A stretch of 64,000 bases of DNA from Siderastrea radians (taxonomy: Eukaryota > Cnidaria > Anthozoa > Scleractinia > Rhizangiidae): positions 28,390,441 through 28,454,440 of the forward strand of contig OZ024900.1 in NCBI GenBank assembly GCA_964017195.1, read 5' to 3'. The notes below the pieces were generated by a model, which was not told the origin of the DNA, did not search any database, and worked only from the letters and a program-made list of their open reading frames with translations. Positions within the stretch are counted from its first letter, which is position 1; every line of letters begins with the position of its first letter. Below, one piece after another: positions 46,818 through 58,692 of this stretch. Made by a program: the position numbers and the translations under genes.

Positions 46818-48012
46818 ATGGCGGAGGCAACTGCTTCAAGGTTTGTGTCTTTAGACGACACAATTGAGTCGTTTATTGAAGAGCATGAAAACCCCAACAC
46901 GGTGAAAAAAACAAAACGAGAGGTTGCTTTGTTGACAATGTTCCTTCAAACAAAAAGAGAAACACGCGAGATAGCAGAAATTCCTCCTGTTGAGTTGAAT
47001 GAACTTCTCAGCGAATTCATATTAAGCGTCCGCACAAAGGAAGGGCAAGAATACGAGCCGTCTTCGCTGGGAGGGATGGTAGCGATTTTTGAAAGGCACC
47101 TTAGAAGAAAGTCCTTTCCAGTTAGCATCATCAATGACCTAGCATTTGAAAAGTTAAGAAAAACACTCCAGTCTAAACAGAACCCAGCTCAAGAAACAGG
47201 GAAGAGGAAACAAGCCTAATGCATCGGTGGCTTTAACAGAGGATGAAATAAAACTTCTCTTCGACAAAGGCCTCCTCGGTGTATCAAGTCCTGAAGCCAA
47301 TTTAAACACCATGTGGCTGAACAACAGCCTCCATTTTGGGCTTCGAGGAGTAAAAGAGCACCACGATATGCGCTGGGGCGATGTTAAGTTGTGCAAAACA
47401 GACCAGGGTGTTGAATACTTGGAGTTCAACGAGCGCCAAACGAAAACAAGAACTGGCGCCGACCACCGCGATGTGAGACCCTTCGCACCAAAAATGTTTT
47501 CAACTGATGGTAGCGAAAAAGATCCGGTAGCAGTTTACAAACTTTTTGTTCAGAAAAGACGGGAAAAAATGAAAGATCCCGACGCTCCGTTTTACATTGC
47601 AGTTAACAACGTATCGATTAAATCCAAACCTTCGAATTCTGAAAAGTGCTGGTTCAAATGCAACGCAGTCGGCACCAACAAACTCGGGGGTCTTATGAAA
47701 GAAATGTCAAAGAAAGCGGGTCTTCAGAACGATAAACTCCGCAATCACAGCGCTAGGAAAACCATGATTCTAATCCTCAGTGAAAATAATGTGCTACCGA
47801 CACAAATCGCACAGCTCTCCGGCCACAAAAACCTGAAAAGTATTGAAAACTACAGTCACCTCAGCACAAAACAACAAATGCATATGTCAAATGTACTGGC
47901 AAACATTTCTAGTGAGTGTTCAAGCATCACTCCATTCACTCCGACTGTAACTCCGTCAACTTCAGCTGTATTTCGACCAGAAGGAGCCTGTCGCTTCAGT
48001 AACCCTGACTAA
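46818..48012 (+). pseudogene. Crypton-type tyrosine recombinase (DUF3504-like), one frameshift
   Basis: Frame 1 (46818-47219, from ATG) gives an N-terminal core-binding domain with VSLDDTIESFIEEHENPNT and LLSEFILSVRTKEGQEYEPS. Frame 2 continues with GNKPNASVALTEDEIKLLF and runs to the stop at 48012. Counting from the GTG at 47227, frame 2 holds the tyrosine recombinase set: R40 (LRGVKEH), K73, H174-x-x-R177 (NHSARK), H200 (SGHKN) and Y209 (ENYSH). The two frames meet near 47195-47215, where one extra base in GGGAAGAGGAAACAAG explains the shift. The catalytic residues are complete, so this is a recently damaged copy or a sequence error. It lies in SLC22 intron 6, opposite in orientation to the host gene. 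Cryptons are DNA elements that move by tyrosine recombinase and lack TIRs. Confidence 0.8.
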
Positions 48013-48759
48013 CAGTCTATGGCTTTATTCTCGGGTGCAGTCATTTATGGAGGACAGTTTTCTGTGACCATCAACACTGTGAATCAATCGCCACCGCTTC
48101 CTCCTCCCTCGGAAAAGCGACAATGGAAAAGAATCAGTCTCTAGCGATTCAGATGATGACTAAGACACTGTAGGCTTTTGCATACAGTTTTCTTGACTTT
48201 GTTGTATTATACTGATTTGGTAATAGTTCGCTTGCGTTGTCGTTGTGTTATTCAGCGTATACCGCTGGTTTATAATATCTGATTTACAAACATTAAATTT
48301 GAACTTATAAGCCTCAGTCAGGTTTTTTTTTTCAACTGAAAAATGTTTATAAAAGTTGTGAAGGTATAAACTGACGTTTTATTTCTTGTGTTACTTCATT
48401 AAATATTTGATTTTGAAAGAGAAACTGATGTTTTAGTTATTCTAGTTTTACACGCATACATTGCAGTTGAATGGGTTCCCTAAACATGCGCGTAAGATTG
48501 ACAAATTTGGCTTTTCAAAAATCTCAGTTGATTTGTACGATTTTTTATTCACTCGTTGAGTTGTATCAGAAAACTCAGTCGTTCGCTGCAATCGTACGCG
48601 TGCATTTTCCATGGAGTAATCTCTATATATTGCATCGAAGTGCTTGAAATATAGAGAGAATTCTTGATATTAGTTTATTTCTTTCTCAAAGGCCTATAAG
48701 ATCGACACTGATAATAAAATAAAGTAAATAAATAATATCACCACATCACCTCACATCAC
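48013..48759. other. 3' flank of the Crypton ORF, intron sequence
   Basis: No further gene. Overlapping AATAAA words lie at about 48710-48730 just before the SLC22 exon on the other strand. The 3' limit of the Crypton could not be set because the element has no inverted ends. Confidence 0.4.
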
Positions 48760-48868
48760 CTCACCACTGTTGGGAAGAGTTCGGCAGAAAAAATGAACAA
48801 CGTGTCAAACGAAGTGGTGATGAGCAGTTTACCAAGCGAGCCAAGCGTTACACGACCAGCAATGAAGC
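48760..48868 (-). CDS. SLC22-like exon 6
   Basis: Too short and too interrupted by its introns to show as a long open frame. It was found by looking for the missing MFS segment. It encodes GFIAGRVTLGSLGKLLITTS with DTLFIFSAELFPTVVR. Acceptor TTTTTTAAG before 48868, donor GTGATG at 48759. Phases match both neighbours exactly. Confidence 0.85.
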
Positions 48869-49383
48869 CTTAAAAAATAACACCAAATCAAGTAAACAAC
48901 AGCAACAAACATCAGAACAGAACATTTAAAGAGTTTAAATGACGCATGCATGACATCTAACTTTTAAATTGTGACCAGAACGTACGAGAAAATAACAACA
49001 ATTAAAGGTTGGAAAGATATCAAAAAGGGTAAATTGTTTACCGAAACGGACAGTTACAAAGATGTACGGCACTTTTCCCAGACATTCTTTCAGAAAAGTA
49101 ATGCATCCTGCATTCTGGCAAACCAGTGTAGGAATCCTAGATAGTTATGAATGGCCCCAAAGGATATGCGTTTTCATTCTTGGGATAAATAAGGTTAAAT
49201 TATGTAGGGTTTAAATTTTTTAAATGGGGGATGGAAAATCACGCATTTTGGTTTGGGAAACGATCAACTTTTGGGGCTCTGAAGGTCTGCGCCACACAAA
49301 TTGAGAGGAGGCTTTAAATTCTATTTGACTTTTTCAGTTTTTGACCGAGCGATTGACACAACGTGATGAAACATGTCAAAACA

Positions 49384-49420
49384 AGACATGACATGACATG
49401 ACATGACATGACATGGTATG
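49384..49420. repeat. ACATG pentanucleotide microsatellite
   Basis: About six tandem ACATG units within SLC22 intron 5. Seen directly. Confidence 0.85.
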
Positions 49421-49865
49421 ACATAGCTGGCTGCCTCACACAAATTCCGTAAAGTTTCCAAAGATGCCCCAGATAAGGACCCCCCTCACATTAAGATTTG
49501 TTTGGTAATGAATCCCTAGCAGCCGATGTACTTTTTATTTTGAGGATAGGTGTCGGAATCCGTGAAGGAACAAACCCTCTCATGTTTCTTCTTTTTCCTT
49601 GTATACAAGACATAAAATGACTAAACAAGGCTTACTGGTTCAAATAAAATCCTCCATCCTAAATACCTGACTTGTTAAAGATGCCTTCAATGAGGTCGTC
49701 CGAAATTAAAAAAAAAAAATTGCTCACTTATAAATCCCGAGAGGCCTGGAGGCTATTGTACGTTGTTTTGAGGATAGGTGTCGGAATATGTGAAAGGAAA
49801 CACCCTGGCTTCCTCTGTAATACATATATTTGAAAACAGCTTATATTTCACAGCGAACTAGTTAC

Positions 49866-49960
49866 CTGTGTTGTTTGTTCCCGCTGGGATTAAAGAAACC
49901 TCCAAGGCTGAAATTCCTGCAGCAATCATATAGCCTACTGCAGTCTTTTTACGGCCAAAC
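49866..49960 (-). CDS. SLC22-like exon 5
   Basis: It encodes FGRKKTAVGYMIAAGISALE followed by VSLIPAGTNNT (TM8-TM9 region). Acceptor CTTTAAAG before 49960; donor GTAACT at 49865. Phase 2 in, phase 1 out. Confidence 0.85.
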
Positions 49961-49989
49961 CTTTAAAGGAAGACCATCAAATTTAAACA

Positions 49990-50673
49990 TTCCGATTAGT
50001 AGAACGATTCTCAGTTTCTTTCGATTTTTTTTTGAGACGTCAATAAAACTACGTATGCGTAAGCGAGCCAGTGATTGGTTGAAATTTCGCCCAGTTTTTG
50101 TTTTGCTCCTTCCATTCAAAACAGAAATTAAAAGTTTCTTGTTAAAAAGCGGCCAAAAATGTAATTTACTTTGCCGTTTGAAAGATAAAGGAAAGCGATA
50201 TTTAACTTTAGAGTCCATGTTATTCAGAATTCATTCGTGTTTTCATTTGTTTTTAACATTTTGTTTTTGTCGAGGTGTTGTTGCACGCGTGATAAACACG
50301 TAATCATGCTTTTGAAAAGGTATTGAACGAAAAGGTCGTCGAGTTTGCATTATTTTACCTGTTTTGTCGACTTCCGGAATCTAACAAAACTGCATAAAGA
50401 TGCTTCTTTGAATTTATTTGTGTGGAGCATATTTTGATAATTTTTCTGCAAAACAAAGAATTAATAGCGCGTACAAGCATTCGCGTTCAACACTTGGCAA
50501 GTGGTAAGAATTTATCTTTCAATCCGGCAAGGAATTCTTAGTTTTGTGTTTGTTTTGCCCGTAACACGATTAAATCGTGATAAAAAACTCCGCCCAATAC
50601 GGAATATATTTTCTTCCAACTAGCCGTCAATATCATGCAGAATTGCCTTCTCAAAATCGCAATTAGTTTAATG
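49990..50673 (-). mobile_element. Nonautonomous repeat, copy 2 (inverted relative to copy 1)
   Basis: The reverse complement follows 17341-18150 closely, from AAACTAATTGCGATTTTGAG at its right end to GAAACTGAGAATCGT at its left end. Only one of the two hairpin arms is present. It inserted in intron 4 of the SLC22-like gene. Confidence 0.65.
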
Positions 50674-51070
50674 TTTCTGATAGAAACACCAGTTTTCACT
50701 CCAATAACTGATGTGACCAGCAATTGAACTAGAAATAGAACTGTACGGTGTCTGTATTGTGTTACACTGCGCACATGCTTCATCACCTTACCTTATAGCT
50801 AGTTTTGTTAGAAAGGGATTTCATTAAAAAAACGTGATTTTATTGTATTATATTTTCCATGAACACGCAAAAAAAGATTCTTAACAAAATCTCAGCCTTG
50901 GGTATTTTTTTTAACATATTCTTAAAATTTCGCTAATTTCAGCCTCAATATTCTTATAAAAAAGATACGGTAAATTTCATGAACATTACTAATGTATTGT
51001 ACTTTTAAGAAAGCAAAGATCAGGCAATAAATCCATCATGACCCGTAAATCCATTTCTTTCGATAGTATA

Positions 51071-51874
51071 AGGGGCCGTCGACATATTCACAAGTTTCCC
51101 GCTTAATGTCCACTGGACGTTTGGGGGGGGGGAGGTGGAGAAGGGGAAAGTCGAAATTTGGACGTTAACGCGGGGCATTTCGAGCACATACGAAATTATT
51201 AGTTTTTCACCCTAGAAGTGCCACACAAGTCAACGTTCTCATTTTCACTTTATTCACAAAGAAACATGTCAAATAAATTTCCTCACTACGGTCGTTTAAC
51301 TTACGTTAAAGCCACAGAAAAACAATGCACTATCGAGGAACATTTAGGTGATGAACATTACATTTCAGTGGTTTTCTGTGGGCAGATCTACTTTTAAAAC
51401 GGACAACATTGGACAAGAAGAAACAAAATTAAAACAAAATGGCGGCTATATTCTCTTCTCCTTCGCAAAAGAAGATGCCGAAACTCGGAACTTATCGATC
51501 ACTCGAATTTCAGGCGAGAAGAAGGCGTTAAAAACATGGCGGCCTGTTGATGTTCTACCCTGGCCGGCCTACGATCCTTTTTTTTCCCGTAGAAAGCCGT
51601 GCAAGTGGACATAAAGATGTTTTAGCAAAACAGGTACGAGGGACTGGCAGTCTTTTAAAATACTCTAAAGCACATCTACAAATAATGTTTGTTGTTTCAC
51701 ACATCAGTAGTCTCGCAAACTGTATTCATCAGACTATTAAAAACGTCGCTCCAGGCGACGTCGGGAAGGTGAAAATTCTAAGTGGAAGTAAAGGAGGAGG
51801 GAGGGGGGGGGGGGTCTGACCTTAACGTCCAGTGTACGTTAAGCGGGGAACTTGTGAATATGTCGACGGCCCCT
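51071..51874. mobile_element. MITE with about 50-bp TIRs in SLC22 intron 4
   Basis: The left end AGGGGCCGTCGACATATTCA is inverted at the right end, TGAATATGTCGACGGCCCCT. The similarity continues inward through GGGGAACTTG and ACGTCCAGTG to G-runs at both ends. The interior (about 700 bp) has no ORF of recognised type. The target duplication is not clear. Confidence 0.75.
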
Positions 51875-51915
51875 AACACATCGACATTATCTTTGTTTAA
51901 ATGAGACACATTCAC

Positions 51916-52050
51916 CTATTTCAGTTGTCAATAACCAATATATTTGCAGGGATTTCCACCAAGCTGGTCAGCACAAAGTTCAGGTAGATGCTGCCACCAA
52001 ATTCTCCTGAGCTCATAGAAAGCCCGTAATACACCATACCATTCACAAGC
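51916..52050 (-). CDS. SLC22-like exon 4, with in-frame TGA
   Basis: It encodes LVNGMVYYGLSMSSGEFGGS then IYLNFVLTSLVEIPANILVIDN (TM7-TM8), then TGA (51921-51923), then N and the first two bases of an R codon completed by exon 5 (FGRK). The length of 135 bp and donor GTGAAT at 51915 keep phase with both neighbours. The TGA stands where a sense codon is expected, so it is a true premature stop in this sequence. Confidence 0.8.
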
Positions 52051-52182
52051 CTGAAATGAAACAAAAGAGTGATGGTACATTAACAGCTCAAAGAAAATAA
52101 ACTGTACTAGATTTACATGATCGGATCTTCTGAGAATCACTTATTATTTGAAGGTAATACGATACAAAACCGTTTTACTCAC

Positions 52183-52389
52183 CAAGCGTAAATCTGGATG
52201 AGCGACAGTTTCGCCATCTTCCATGTTTTAAAGAGTTCCAAGACACCTTTGCTATCCGGTTTCTCGGGAACACGAAGGTCTTCCATCGGCATTTCTTTCT
52301 TGTTTACCTTCGCCACTTTTTCTAAAATTTCTCGCGCTTCATCTTTTCTTCCATTGACAAGAAGCCATCTGACGGATTCTGGAATAAAC
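52183..52389 (-). CDS. SLC22-like exon 3
   Basis: It encodes FIPESVRWLLVNGRKDEARE followed by a Lys/Glu-rich cytoplasmic loop to LIQIYA, the central loop between TM6 and TM7. Acceptor ends at 52390; donor GTGAGT at 52182. 207 bp, phase 2 on both sides. Confidence 0.9.
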
Positions 52390-52623
52390 CTTCAGTATGA
52401 AAAAGAAAATGAAAATTGAAATTCACGTGGTATAATTTTTGGTTATTGGTGTTTCTCACACGTGAACGGTAGAAAAAGAAAAAAAAGGCTTGAACCTCGA
52501 ACCAAATTCTCATTTCATTTTTCCCCTTAAAATTGAAGAGAAAAAGCTGGTTTACTTCACAGAGCAGAGAATTCCCGTAAATACGACCACTGACGAGGAA
52601 TTTGATAGTAATAAACGGGAATT

Positions 52624-52918
52624 TGTGTGGGGGCGCGGTGGTGTAGTGGTAAGCGCGTTGGACTTCAGATCAGAAGGTTGGTGGTTTGACGCCCAGTCTC
52701 TGCCATCGTGTTGTCTCCTTAGACAAGAAACTTTACCCAACATTGTCTCTCTCCACCCAGGTGTATAAAATGGGTACCGGCGGCGTACTGCTGGGGTAAC
52801 CCTGCGATGGATTAGGATCCTATCCAGGGGGGAGTAGCAATACTCTCAGTTGCTTCATGCTACAGAAACTGGGACAAGCTCCGGCCGAGTGGGCCTCTTT
52901 GTGCGACTTTACCTTACC
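52624..52918 (+). repeat. tRNA-like SINE
   Basis: The head reads like a tRNA gene. Box A-like TGGTGTAGTGGTAAGCGCG lies at about 52639 and box B-like GGTTTGACGCC at 52683-52693, with a tRNA-sized spacing. A body containing AGGTGTATAAAATGGGTACC and TAACCCTGCGATGGA recurs at 29705-29840 and, inverted, at 63935-64000. It lies in intron 2 of the SLC22-like gene. RNA polymerase III transcription is inferred from the boxes. Confidence 0.75.
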
Positions 52919-53676
52919 TCCCAAACGGGAATTGGGGGAAATAAACAGGAATTTAAGAGAATAAACGAAAATCTGGTGGAATAAACGGTGCAGTGGCAGT
53001 GTTAAATTACTATAGCATACAAAACAAAGGGAAGCAATGAGAAAAAAAACAGCAGACAAAAGAGCATTATTTTATTTAATGTTTAGTAGAAGGCGAAATA
53101 TATTGAACTGGTTACTAGCTAGCTAGAGTTTCAAAGACATTTTTGAAAAAGCTCAGTTGTCAAAGTAGAAAAGCATAATATTCAGCTTACTACGAGCGTA
53201 GGACAGTTCTCCCCCCCCCCCCAAAAAAAGGAATTGAACTCGGTCGCATGCTCTTATTTTAACCACTGGCTAACACTGGAAGACTCGTGGCGAGCACGGT
53301 CATGTTTACTCAAAAACAATCGTCTTACAACAAAGGATAACAAACAATAAACGATCTTAAACTGAAAAGATTCTTCAAGTTATTTTCGGTCACGTGTAAA
53401 GTACGTTAATAATACTGCTTCGGGCAAGCGATTTAGTTTGGATACAGTTTAGGGACTGATTGAGGCCTTGAGAAAAGTCTGGCAGCAAGTGAAGTTAATC
53501 TATTTTGAGAGTTAAAGCTTTTCCGCCCCTTTTCCTCGCTCTTGTCTGGTTATTTATCATTATTGTTATTGTTAGTTGTTTATCTACAATTAATTAATCT
53601 CTATAGAGCTCGCACTTTTTTTGTTTGCACGGGCCTCAACCTGGTATCTATGTTTTATGTGCAAACTTCGACTTAC

Positions 53677-54104
53677 TTCCAGAAAAATAGGACGAAGATC
53701 CATGTAGCTGACGACAGGATCACCAGTATGTGCCAGTTACGTACAAAATAGGCCTTAAGTGCCAAAATAAGCAGTGCTTCTGTGAAATAAATCCAGACCA
53801 GGGTCCCTGACAGTGCACGCTTCTCAGGCCCTACCAGTTCAGTCGCCAGGACGAACATTGACAGAAAACAGCCAGCCTCAAAAAACCCAATGATACCACG
53901 ACAGAGAAGGACAGCCCACGACGATTTAGCAAACGCCATTGCAAACGTGACGACCAATACCACACACATGGAAGGGAAGAGAACACTTTTGCGGCCATAT
54001 TTGTCAGCAACGAAACCTAGAATGATCGAGCCAAGCGCCAAACCGAAAAACAGCATTGAGTCTGATAACCAAGCTAGGTAGCCTTGGTTGCATACTAAGT
54101 CAAA
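53677..54104 (-). CDS. SLC22-like exon 2
   Basis: It begins FDLVCNQGYLAWLSDSMLFF and covers TM2 to about TM6, including the MFS signature GFVADKYGRKS and the motif RGIIGFFEAG...SMFVLATELV. Acceptor CTTCTACAG before 54104, donor GTAAGT at 53676. Phase 0 in, phase 2 out. Confidence 0.9.
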
Positions 54105-54823
54105 CTGTAGAAGCAAATCATAGGAGGATATTTTGTTACTGTTTTTTGGTACGTTTGCAAGAAGAAGTTAACGATAGGCATTTTTTTTTTAACTACGGGA
54201 AATAAACAAAAACAAAAACAAACGAAACAAAAAAACAAACAAACAAATCCCAAATCGTCGTCATAAGCTAAGAGCGTACAGACATTAATCGGGGTCAACA
54301 CGAGATATACATGTGACGATACCAATTATCTTCGATGATCCAAGTGAAAGGTCAGGGGCGGATCCAGTGGGGTGGATTGGGTGGCTAGCCACCCCCCCCC
54401 CCCTCTTTGTGGTCGTTTAAGCTTGAAAGTAAGAAAGGGAACAAAACTATCACTGAGGCAATTTTGTCTCGGATTGTTCTTATATCGTTCTGTCAAGTCA
54501 GCCACGCCTCTTTCAAAAATCCTGGATCCGCTACTGAAGGTTATTTGGAGAGTGGCCCGGAGGGGGGAGTATTTTGTCGTAAGTTTGTTTAGGGAGGTGT
54601 CGCTGGCCACCCTGTAAGTCCTGACCCTTTTAAAGACACAAACAGTTTTCCAAACCTATTTATTAGCAATGCTTGGCTTCAATTTATTATTTGATTTTGT
54701 GTCGCGCCGATGACGAAGCCTATGACAATATCTGTGCAAAGAAAATATAAGCTAATATATATAAAAAAAGGTTCTTACTTAAGACCTTCGTTTGTGATAA
54801 ACTTCAAGAAGTTCCAAAAGGAT

Positions 54824-55253
54824 CCGTAAACTGCCACTTATAAGCCCTGGGCTCATACAACTTCGTAAGGGGTTTTGGATGGGCTTATATCCGGGGGGGG
54901 CTTATAAGCTGAATAAAAAATAATGTTTCGAAATGAGCCACAGCAGTGTTGATCGAAATACGTTTTTAATTTATCAGTTTTTAATTAACCTTTGAAACAT
55001 CATAACAAATCTAATTTATTTCAATTTTAACAACAAAATCAAACCTGTAAGAACACGAATGTAATTAACCGGAACGTAACAACACAGAAGCTCAGAGTTC
55101 ATCTTTGCAGTGTTCTGTAAGAGGGCTTAATATTAAGGTAACGAGGAAAACTAGAGGGGGGCTTATAACTGGATGTACTTTTTCTGTTAACAGGTACATG
55201 GGTATATAACCAGGGGGGTTTTAAGCGGGGGAGTTAAAAGCGGCAGTTTACGG
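54824..55253. mobile_element. MITE, CCGTAAACTGCC family
   Basis: Ends CCGTAAACTGCCACTTATAA and GCGGCAGTTTACGG are inverted. The interior repeats GGGGGGCTTATAA words. 430 bp, noncoding, in intron 1 of the SLC22-like gene. Confidence 0.7.
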
Positions 55254-55572
55254 TATTCCGTTTAAAACCTTACTTAGCGAAACTGTATATCCTTCCTAAT
55301 GAAGCAATCCTGGGGACCATACCCAGTCCAGCACCGACAAAAAAAGGGGTATCCCCGGAGAGGGTTGTGAAATAAGGAAACGATTGAACGACTGCCACGG
55401 CAAATAAATTAGCCTTAACGAAAAATGAATGAAGGGTTAATTTCTAAAGAAACTGTAGTGCTACGTCGGTTAGGAAGTGAAACACGAAAGATTGGATTTA
55501 TCAACTGAGTTGATAAGGTATATTCCTAGATGTTTTGCTTTTGAGTTCATGATAGCATTACAACTGTTCCTA

Positions 55573-56178
55573 GGGGGTGTACTACGGATTTCAAGTGACG
55601 AGGATGATCGAAGGATTTTTTTGGGTTTGAAATTTTTGATTCCGGGATTTTTTTGGGTAGGAAAATTTGGCAAGTATTTTTGAGGTCGCTTGATTTAAGT
55701 AGGGACTTTTTTGGGTATTCAAAACAATCTGAAGATTCGTGGTAGTGCCCACGTATCCCGGTCGCGTAGTTCTGCGAATAAATAAAGTACAACCAAACTT
55801 GTTCTTGCCCGGGTGACCTTCTTTAGAGTTGTCATTCATAATGATATTGTTGAAACAGTAGATGTTCTTGGGTGTCCCTATCCCTAGTGTTGTTAGAATG
55901 ACTACCAAATGAGGAAAAGATAAAATCTGCCGGTATGATGAATATAAACAAACACAAACATTCAATTTCTAGTGGGTTTTTTTTTCGTGTTATATCATTT
56001 AATCCTTTCTGGAATTTTTTAAGGCTCGGAAATTCGGCATGGGATTTTTTGGGGGTTAATTTTTGTTCCAGGGATTTTTTTTGGGTTTTGTTGGAAGCCC
56101 TAGGGATTTTTTTGGGTTTTGATTTTTGCCCCCATTCGATCATCTCCGTCACTTGAAACTTGGAGTACCCCCCCCCCC
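55573..56178. mobile_element. MITE with internal GGGATTTTTTTGGG repeats
   Basis: The left end (GGGTGTACTACGGATTTCAA, then GTGACGAGGATGATCGAA) is inverted at the right end (TTCGATCATCTCCGTCACTT, then GAAACTTGGAGTACCCCC). The interior contains many degenerate copies of GGGATTTTTTTGGGTTT in both orientations. No gene. Confidence 0.75.
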
Positions 56179-57198
56179 GGGTTCAATTCCAACACGTTCG
56201 AAATCCTGAGGTACTTGACTACTTCCGCTGAATTGACATAATCTTAGACGAATTGATAAGAGTTATAAAACTTATGATACATTTATAAGAATAAACGCCA
56301 ACCACGAGCTATAAACCTTAAAATGACTAATGGGCCTCAAATGTATTACTTTTGTCCGCTCAAGTCGATGGAGACAAAGAATTGACAATAGAGAAATCTG
56401 ATCGAGTAATCACATCCATCAGCTCAAGACAGTTTGTGGTGACTAATTCGTTGTTAACTGATAGCAGTAATCTCACTGAAGACTTGAACTGGTCGTGCAA
56501 CACTGGTCTCATGACAATGATATTATTTTATAATTCGAGTGGAGTAGGACATTTTCGTGATATGTCCCCAAAGTTCGTGTTTCTTTGGCGTGATAAGGTG
56601 ACACGTAAACGTTTCGTCAAGAAGTCGTCATTCGTTTTTAATTACTTTTTCTTTTTAACATCCGTGAGGCAAGAACTGAGTTTTATTTTGCGATTTTGCA
56701 CTCATGAGGAACGCAAATTTTAGAGAAGAAGAGATGATAACATAAAATGGCAATGATCTTACCAAAAATTAGGATCTCGCAAACTTTCAGCTGAATTAAT
56801 TGTAAACGTGTCGCAGACTCGTTTTTGAACGATTCTTTGCGTCTCGGAGTGTCGGACTTTCGACAAAACACAAGTTTCGGTTTATTTGGACCTAGTCGTC
56901 TCAGGATCTCGATCTTTTTGCGAACCCACCTAGAATCTTGACTTTTTTAGTTTTTAGGTTACATCTCTTACACCTTTTAGTGCTTAGGTAACATCTTCAG
57001 TGATGCCCGAAACTGACCAGAAAGTCTCGGGTTCGAATGTTTATGTCCTAAAAAGTTTTGAATTTGCATTTAGAAAACTCTAAAAGATCGGTGTCGCAAT
57101 TTAAAAAATCGATGGGTGTCGGGCTCGCACAAAGAAACGATCGTCTCACCCTCTAGTAAAGTCTCGAATTTACCATTCGCCACCCCTAGAAATACAAA

Positions 57199-58230
57199 CA
57201 CGGCGGGGCCAAACCACCCCCCAAATGGGTCATTTAGACTAATTTTGCTTCTTTTTCATATTTCTTTTCCAAACTTGGCAAAAAACCTTGGGTTGTCGCC
57301 CAATTTATTTTAAGTATGAGAATGACTTAAAAAACCAAATTGTGACGTCATAATGGCTGACGTCACAAAACGAGTTAACTGAAAATTTCAAATTTGAAAT
57401 AAAAAGTTATGTCATCTGAAAGAACTTGGCAAGGGGAGTAAAATGCTGAAAACCGTACCTCGCTAAGACAAACGTATCTTGAGTTATGGCAATTTAAAGA
57501 CATTTAAAGTGTCCCCCCCGGAACCATACTTTTCTTCTAAAAACAACCCTGTTGATCTATTTTGTACAGTTTTTTTCCATGCAAGCTAATAATCTGGTAA
57601 AATGGACTTCTTGTTGTTCCAAAAAATCGTATCATTTTAGATTTTAAGTTTTCGGCTTGAAAACGATAATATTAGCAAGAGCATAATTGATCACGTGACA
57701 CTTAATTACGTCACAAAACTGGTTTGGGGGCTCTAGCTCTGGCAGGAAAAAAATTTTCCGAGTTTTTCTTTTTCATTTAGCTTCCGTCATTTAAGACATC
57801 TTATCTGCAACTTAAATGGTGTCGTTGACGCAACAAAACAACACTTAAATTCAAACGTATTACACAAGGGGGGGACCCTATTTTGAGACTGTGAAATTTT
57901 CAAAATCTAAAATGCCATATCTCATCCATTATTTATCACATCGACAAACGGTTTTCAGCATTCAACTCCTCTTGACGTGTTCTTTCTAAAACACCAGAAA
58001 AAATTTGGAAATTCTAAAATTTTATTTTAGAGAATAATATGACGTCACCAATTATGACGTCATAATTTGACATTTGGCATCACCATTCATGTCAAATTGT
58101 CTGGCACAAAGACCCATATCAAATTACCAAGTCTGGTAAAGAAATGATGAAAAGTAACAAAATTATTAAAAATTAACCAAAAAACGGGACATTTCATGAC
58201 CCATTTGGGGGGTGGTTTGGCCCCACCGTG
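57199..58230. mobile_element. 1-kb inverted-repeat element
   Basis: The outer arms 57199-57233 and 58196-58230 are inverted with about one mismatch (CACGGCGGGGCCAAACCACC and following). Weaker inverted similarity extends about 70 bp further inward. Several TGACGTCA and GACGTCATAAT words lie inside. No coding capacity. Confidence 0.75.
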
Positions 58231-58692
58231 AAAAGCTGACATTTCATATAAAGCCTGTCCGGGGGGGGAGGATATTCCCACATATAAGCTGTAGGGGTAT
58301 GTGCCACTGTAATGGGTATGATTTTCAACCAGTTTAGTATGGGATAGGGTATCGAAATTAGAAAGATTTGCACTAGAATAGGGTAAACATTTAATCGGGA
58401 AACATTTTAGTTGTATAAAGGTAATTTAGTCTAGAATAGGGACTGACACGCGGTGAGTCGGGGTACGAGTAGGGTAGGTATATTTGGTGTTCAGTTCAAT
58501 GCAGTTGGGCATGGTCTGGTCTCAGAGTCGCAGCGGCGCATCCCCACCCAGGTGATAGGTGAGAAGCAAGTGGATAATAAAACCAACACAAACGGAAACC
58601 GAGTGCGTGTTCTGCTGCATATTTTCTAAAGCTAACGAGCGTATCACCCTAGGCACACACAAACAAGCACACAGTCCAAAATATTTTGATAC

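Noticed and set aside
46818..48012. Programmed ribosomal frameshift in the Crypton gene
   Set aside because: No slippery heptamer or downstream structure was evident, and a single inserted base explains the change of frame.
52624..52700. Functional tRNA gene
   Set aside because: Acceptor and anticodon arms do not pair well and the sequence continues into a repeated body, so a SINE head is the better call.
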